Source: Pseudomonadota bacterium
Lineage (GTDB): Bacteria > Pseudomonadota > Alphaproteobacteria > ATCC43930 > CGMCC-115725
Length of the DNA: 7,798 bases
NCBI GenBank assembly: GCA_021790295.1
Contig: JAJYIC010000111.1
Span: 1-7,798 of the forward strand
Direction: 5' to 3'
Shown piece after piece: positions 5,779 to 7,798 of the stretch (its first letter is position 1; every line of letters begins with the position of its first letter). The notes below the pieces were generated by a model, which had not been told where the DNA came from, made no database searches, and was given only the letters and a program-made list of their open reading frames with translations. Both the position numbers and the translations under genes were made by a program.

Positions 5779-6315
5779 CTATCTCGGCGCCACCACCATG
5801 GTCATCTGCCGGCCTTCCATGCGCGGCATCTGTTCGACCTTGGCCACTTCTTCAAGGTCGTCCTTGACGCGCATCAGCATGTCCATGCCGAATTCCTGAT
5901 GCGCCAGCTCGCGACCGCGGAAGCGCATCGTGACCTTGACCTTGTCGCCTTCCTCGATGAACTTCAACATGCTGCGTTTTTTCACCTCGTAATCGTGATC
6001 GGTTATGGTGGGGCGCAGCTTGATTTCCTTGACTTCTATTATTTTTTGCTTCTTTCTGGCTTCGTTCTTCTTCTTCTGTTCTTCGTACTTGTATTTTCCG
6101 AAGTCGAGGATTTTGCAGACAGGGGGATCGGCGTTCGGGGCGATTTCGACGAGATCGAGGCCGGCGTCGGCGGCTGTGGCGAGCGCCTCGTTGCGCCCGA
6201 CTATGCCGACCATTTGGCCGCGTTCGTCGACGAGACGCACGCGCAAGGCGAGGATCTCTTCATTGATGCGAGGTCCTTCGCGCAAGGGTGCGAGGGGAGC
6301 GGAGGTTCGAGGGAT
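5779..6315 (-). CDS. infC: Translation initiation factor IF-3, probable AUC start
   Basis: IF3 binds the 30S subunit, keeps it apart from 50S and checks the start codon and initiator tRNA. With a start at ATC 6315 the protein is 178 residues, a normal length. The N-domain opens with GPRINEEI (14-21) and includes LDLVEIAPNADPPVCKILDF. The basic linker helix KYEEQKKKNEARKKQK (about 76-90) joins to the C-domain, with LRPTITDHDYEVK, GDKVKVTMRFRGRE and the terminal GRQMTMVVAPR. Start choice: no ATG or GTG lies in frame between the upstream TAG (6318-6316) and the conserved text. The only standard alternative, TTG 6285, has no ribosome-binding site and would cut the N-terminus. A strong AAGGAG (6328-6323) lies exactly 7 nt before ATC. 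E. coli infC likewise uses a rare codon (AUU), letting IF3 repress its own translation. It lies 44 nt after thrS. Confidence 0.96.
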   Translation of the reverse strand: MPRTSAPLAPLREGPRINEEILALRVRLVDERGQMVGIVGRNEALATAADAGLDLVEIAPNADPPVCKILDFGKYKYEEQKKKNEARKKQKIIEVKEIKLRPTITDHDYEVKKRSMLKFIEEGDKVKVTMRFRGRELAHQEFGMDMLMRVKDDLEEVAKVEQMPRMEGRQMTMVVAPR

Positions 6316-6328
6316 CTAGAGTCTCCTT
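6313..6328 (-). promoter_or_regulatory. Shine-Dalgarno and rare AUC initiation codon of infC
   Basis: AAGGAG at 6328-6323, a 7-nt spacer (ACTCTAG) and ATC at 6315-6313. The in-frame TAG directly before ATC rules out any start further upstream. A rare start codon is the known basis of IF3 autoregulation: excess IF3 rejects it, and low IF3 permits it. Confidence 0.8.
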
Positions 6329-6359
6329 TTGAACGTTGCGCGCAATCGGGCGGCGGCCT

Positions 6360-7798
6360 CTAAACCGCTGACGGCATTGCCGCCTCTGCAGTCAATCTAG
6401 CAACGGCTTCGGCAAGCGCAAGCGCTTCCTGCGCCCGCCCCCCGAGCCGCCGCAGCATGACGGAGCGGCTTTCGGCCTCGCGCCGCCCGACGACGAGGAT
6501 CGCCGGCACCTTCAATAGGCTCTGTTCGCGGATCTTGAAGCCGATCTTTTCGCTGCCCCCGTCGAGCACGGTTCTCAGGCCCGAATTCTTGAGGATCTCC
6601 GCCACTTCCCCCGCATAAGAGAGGGCCTCTTCGCTGATGGTGGCGACCGCGACCTGCACCGGCGCCAGCCACAACGGAAGATGCCCGGCATGGTGCTCTA
6701 TAAGGACGCCGATAAAGCGTTCGAGAGAGCCGAGGATCGCCCGATGCAGCATGACCGGGCGATGGCGCGCGCCGTCCGCGCCGACATAAAGGGCGTCGAG
6801 GCGTTCGGGCAGGACAAAGTCGAGCTGCAAGGTGCCGCATTGCCACTCGCGCCCGAGCGCGTCTTTGAGGACGAATTCGAGCTTCGGACCGTAAAAGGCG
6901 CCTTCTCCGGGATTGTGCGTAAAGGGCAGGCCGGTCGCCTCGATCGCTTCGAGGAGCGCCTTTTCGGCGCGCTCCCAGACCGCATCCGAACCCGCTCTGA
7001 CGGGGGGCCTGTCGGCAAAGCGTATGGCCACATCGGCAAAACCGAAATCGCGGTAGACCCCACGCAAAAGCTCGCAAAAAGCGATCGATTCGCCCGCCAC
7101 CTGGTCTTCGCTGCAAAAGATATGCGCATCGTCCTGGGTGAAGGCGCGCACCCGCATCAACCCGTGCAAGGCGCCCGAGGGTTCGTTGCGGTGACAGGCT
7201 CCGAATTCGGCAAGGCGCAAAGGCAATTCGCGGTAGCTGCGCAGGCGGCTTTTGAAAATGAGGACATGGCCCGGGCAGTTCATCGGTTTCAAGGCGAGCA
7301 CCTTTTCGTCCCGGCTTTCCGCCGTGAACATGTGTTCGCGAAACTTTTCCCAATGCCCTGACGCCTGCCAAAGGCTGCGGTCGAGAAGCTGGGGGCCGCT
7401 CACCTCCTGATAGCCGGCCCGTTCGAGCCGGCGGCGCATATATTCCTCGATGACCCGGTAGACCCTCCAGCCTTTGGGATGCCAGAAGACGCTTCCCGCC
7501 GCCTCTTCCTGAAGATGGAAGAGATCGAGTTCGCGCCCGAGGCGGCGATGGTCCCGCTTCTCGGCTTCTTCGAGGCGGAAAAGGTAGGCGTCGAGATCCT
7601 CTTTTTTCGCCCAAGCGGTGCCGTAGATGCGCTGAAGCTGGGCCTCTTGGGGGTCGCCCCGCCAATAGGCGGCGGCGACGCTCATCAGTTTGAAAGCCTC
7701 TCCCAAATAGCCCGTCGACGGAGCGTGAGGGCCGGCGCAGAGATCGACAAAGCTGCCCTGGCGGTAAAGACTGATCTCTTCTCCGGCCGCGATTTCGG
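6360..7798 (-). CDS. thrS: Threonyl-tRNA synthetase, C-terminal 478 residues, 5' end beyond the window
   Basis: A class II synthetase that charges tRNA(Thr). The frame is open to the window edge, so the N-terminal TGS domain and most of the editing domain are missing. The visible part starts in the editing domain with YRQGSFVDLCAGPHAPSTG, which holds the zinc-like C-x-x-x-H pair of the deacylation site. Then come the class II core: MNCPGH (Cys codon 7277-7275, catalytic zinc ligand), motif 2 CHRNEPSGALHGLMRVRAFTQ followed by DDAHIF (second zinc ligand His, 7124-7122), GEGAFYGPKLEF, and motif 3 PVMLHRAILGSLERF (third zinc ligand His, 6746-6744). The C-terminal anticodon-binding domain follows (APVQVAVATI, EKIGFKIREQSLLKVP, VVGRREAESRSV). 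A TTG at 7706 is not the start, because conserved sequence continues upstream of it. The stop TAG at 6362-6360 is followed by infC, the enteric gene order. Confidence 0.98.
   Translation of the reverse strand, partial: EIAAGEEISLYRQGSFVDLCAGPHAPSTGYLGEAFKLMSVAAAYWRGDPQEAQLQRIYGTAWAKKEDLDAYLFRLEEAEKRDHRRLGRELDLFHLQEEAAGSVFWHPKGWRVYRVIEEYMRRRLERAGYQEVSGPQLLDRSLWQASGHWEKFREHMFTAESRDEKVLALKPMNCPGHVLIFKSRLRSYRELPLRLAEFGACHRNEPSGALHGLMRVRAFTQDDAHIFCSEDQVAGESIAFCELLRGVYRDFGFADVAIRFADRPPVRAGSDAVWERAEKALLEAIEATGLPFTHNPGEGAFYGPKLEFVLKDALGREWQCGTLQLDFVLPERLDALYVGADGARHRPVMLHRAILGSLERFIGVLIEHHAGHLPLWLAPVQVAVATISEEALSYAGEVAEILKNSGLRTVLDGGSEKIGFKIREQSLLKVPAILVVGRREAESRSVMLRRLGGRAQEALALAEAVARLTAEAAMPSAV

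Noticed and set aside
5753..6343. The same 10-mer CGTTGCGCGC at 5753 and 6334 in the two gaps flanking infC
   Set aside because: It is short and made of common GC-rich words; I cannot distinguish it from chance.
1..7798. CRISPR arrays, tRNA or rRNA genes, insertion sequences, phage or defence genes
   Set aside because: None found: no spaced repeats, no tRNA cloverleaf, no transposase frame; nearly all bases belong to translation genes.

Overview
The window is a high-GC bacterial chromosome segment with every gene I can support on the minus strand. Protein sequence flavour points to an alphaproteobacterium: the LepA linker around NKIDLPAAEPERV, the PheS C-terminal tail ending DIPSLVRGPLS, and the IF3 text GPRINEEI...EQKKKNEARKKQK. 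I cannot name a genus. Long open frames on the plus strand (for example about 831-2366 and 3879-5063) are GC-driven shadows of the minus-strand genes.

Layout, in transcription order (right to left): thrS (threonyl-tRNA synthetase, 5' end outside the window) - infC (initiation factor IF3) - rpmI (ribosomal protein L35) - rplT (ribosomal protein L20) - pheS and pheT (alpha and beta subunits of phenylalanyl-tRNA synthetase) - a Phd/YefM-like antitoxin gene - a frameshifted PIN-domain (VapC-like) toxin gene - lepA (elongation factor 4, 3' end outside the window). The first six genes form the classical thrS-infC-rpmI-rplT-pheST translation cluster, known from enterics in the same order. The small antitoxin/toxin pair sits between pheT and lepA, with the toxin apparently broken.

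The genes serve one process: charging tRNA(Thr) and tRNA(Phe), start-codon selection by IF3, large-subunit assembly by L20/L35, and LepA at the elongating ribosome. The window is not a new defence or mobile system. Its notable points are fine-scale: (1) infC very probably starts at the rare codon AUC behind a strong Shine-Dalgarno, the hallmark of IF3 autoregulation; (2) a 33-bp tandem duplication lies exactly on the pheS/pheT junction, so that pheS ends in the first copy and pheT starts in the second; (3) the PIN toxin frameshift lies in a short CGCA tandem repeat, and adding back one 4-nt unit restores a full-length 128-residue protein; (4) the 179-nt infC-rpmI gap holds a plausible sigma70-type promoter whose transcript would start just before an 11-bp hairpin, upstream of rpmI-rplT; (5) a terminator-like hairpin overlaps the rplT stop codon.
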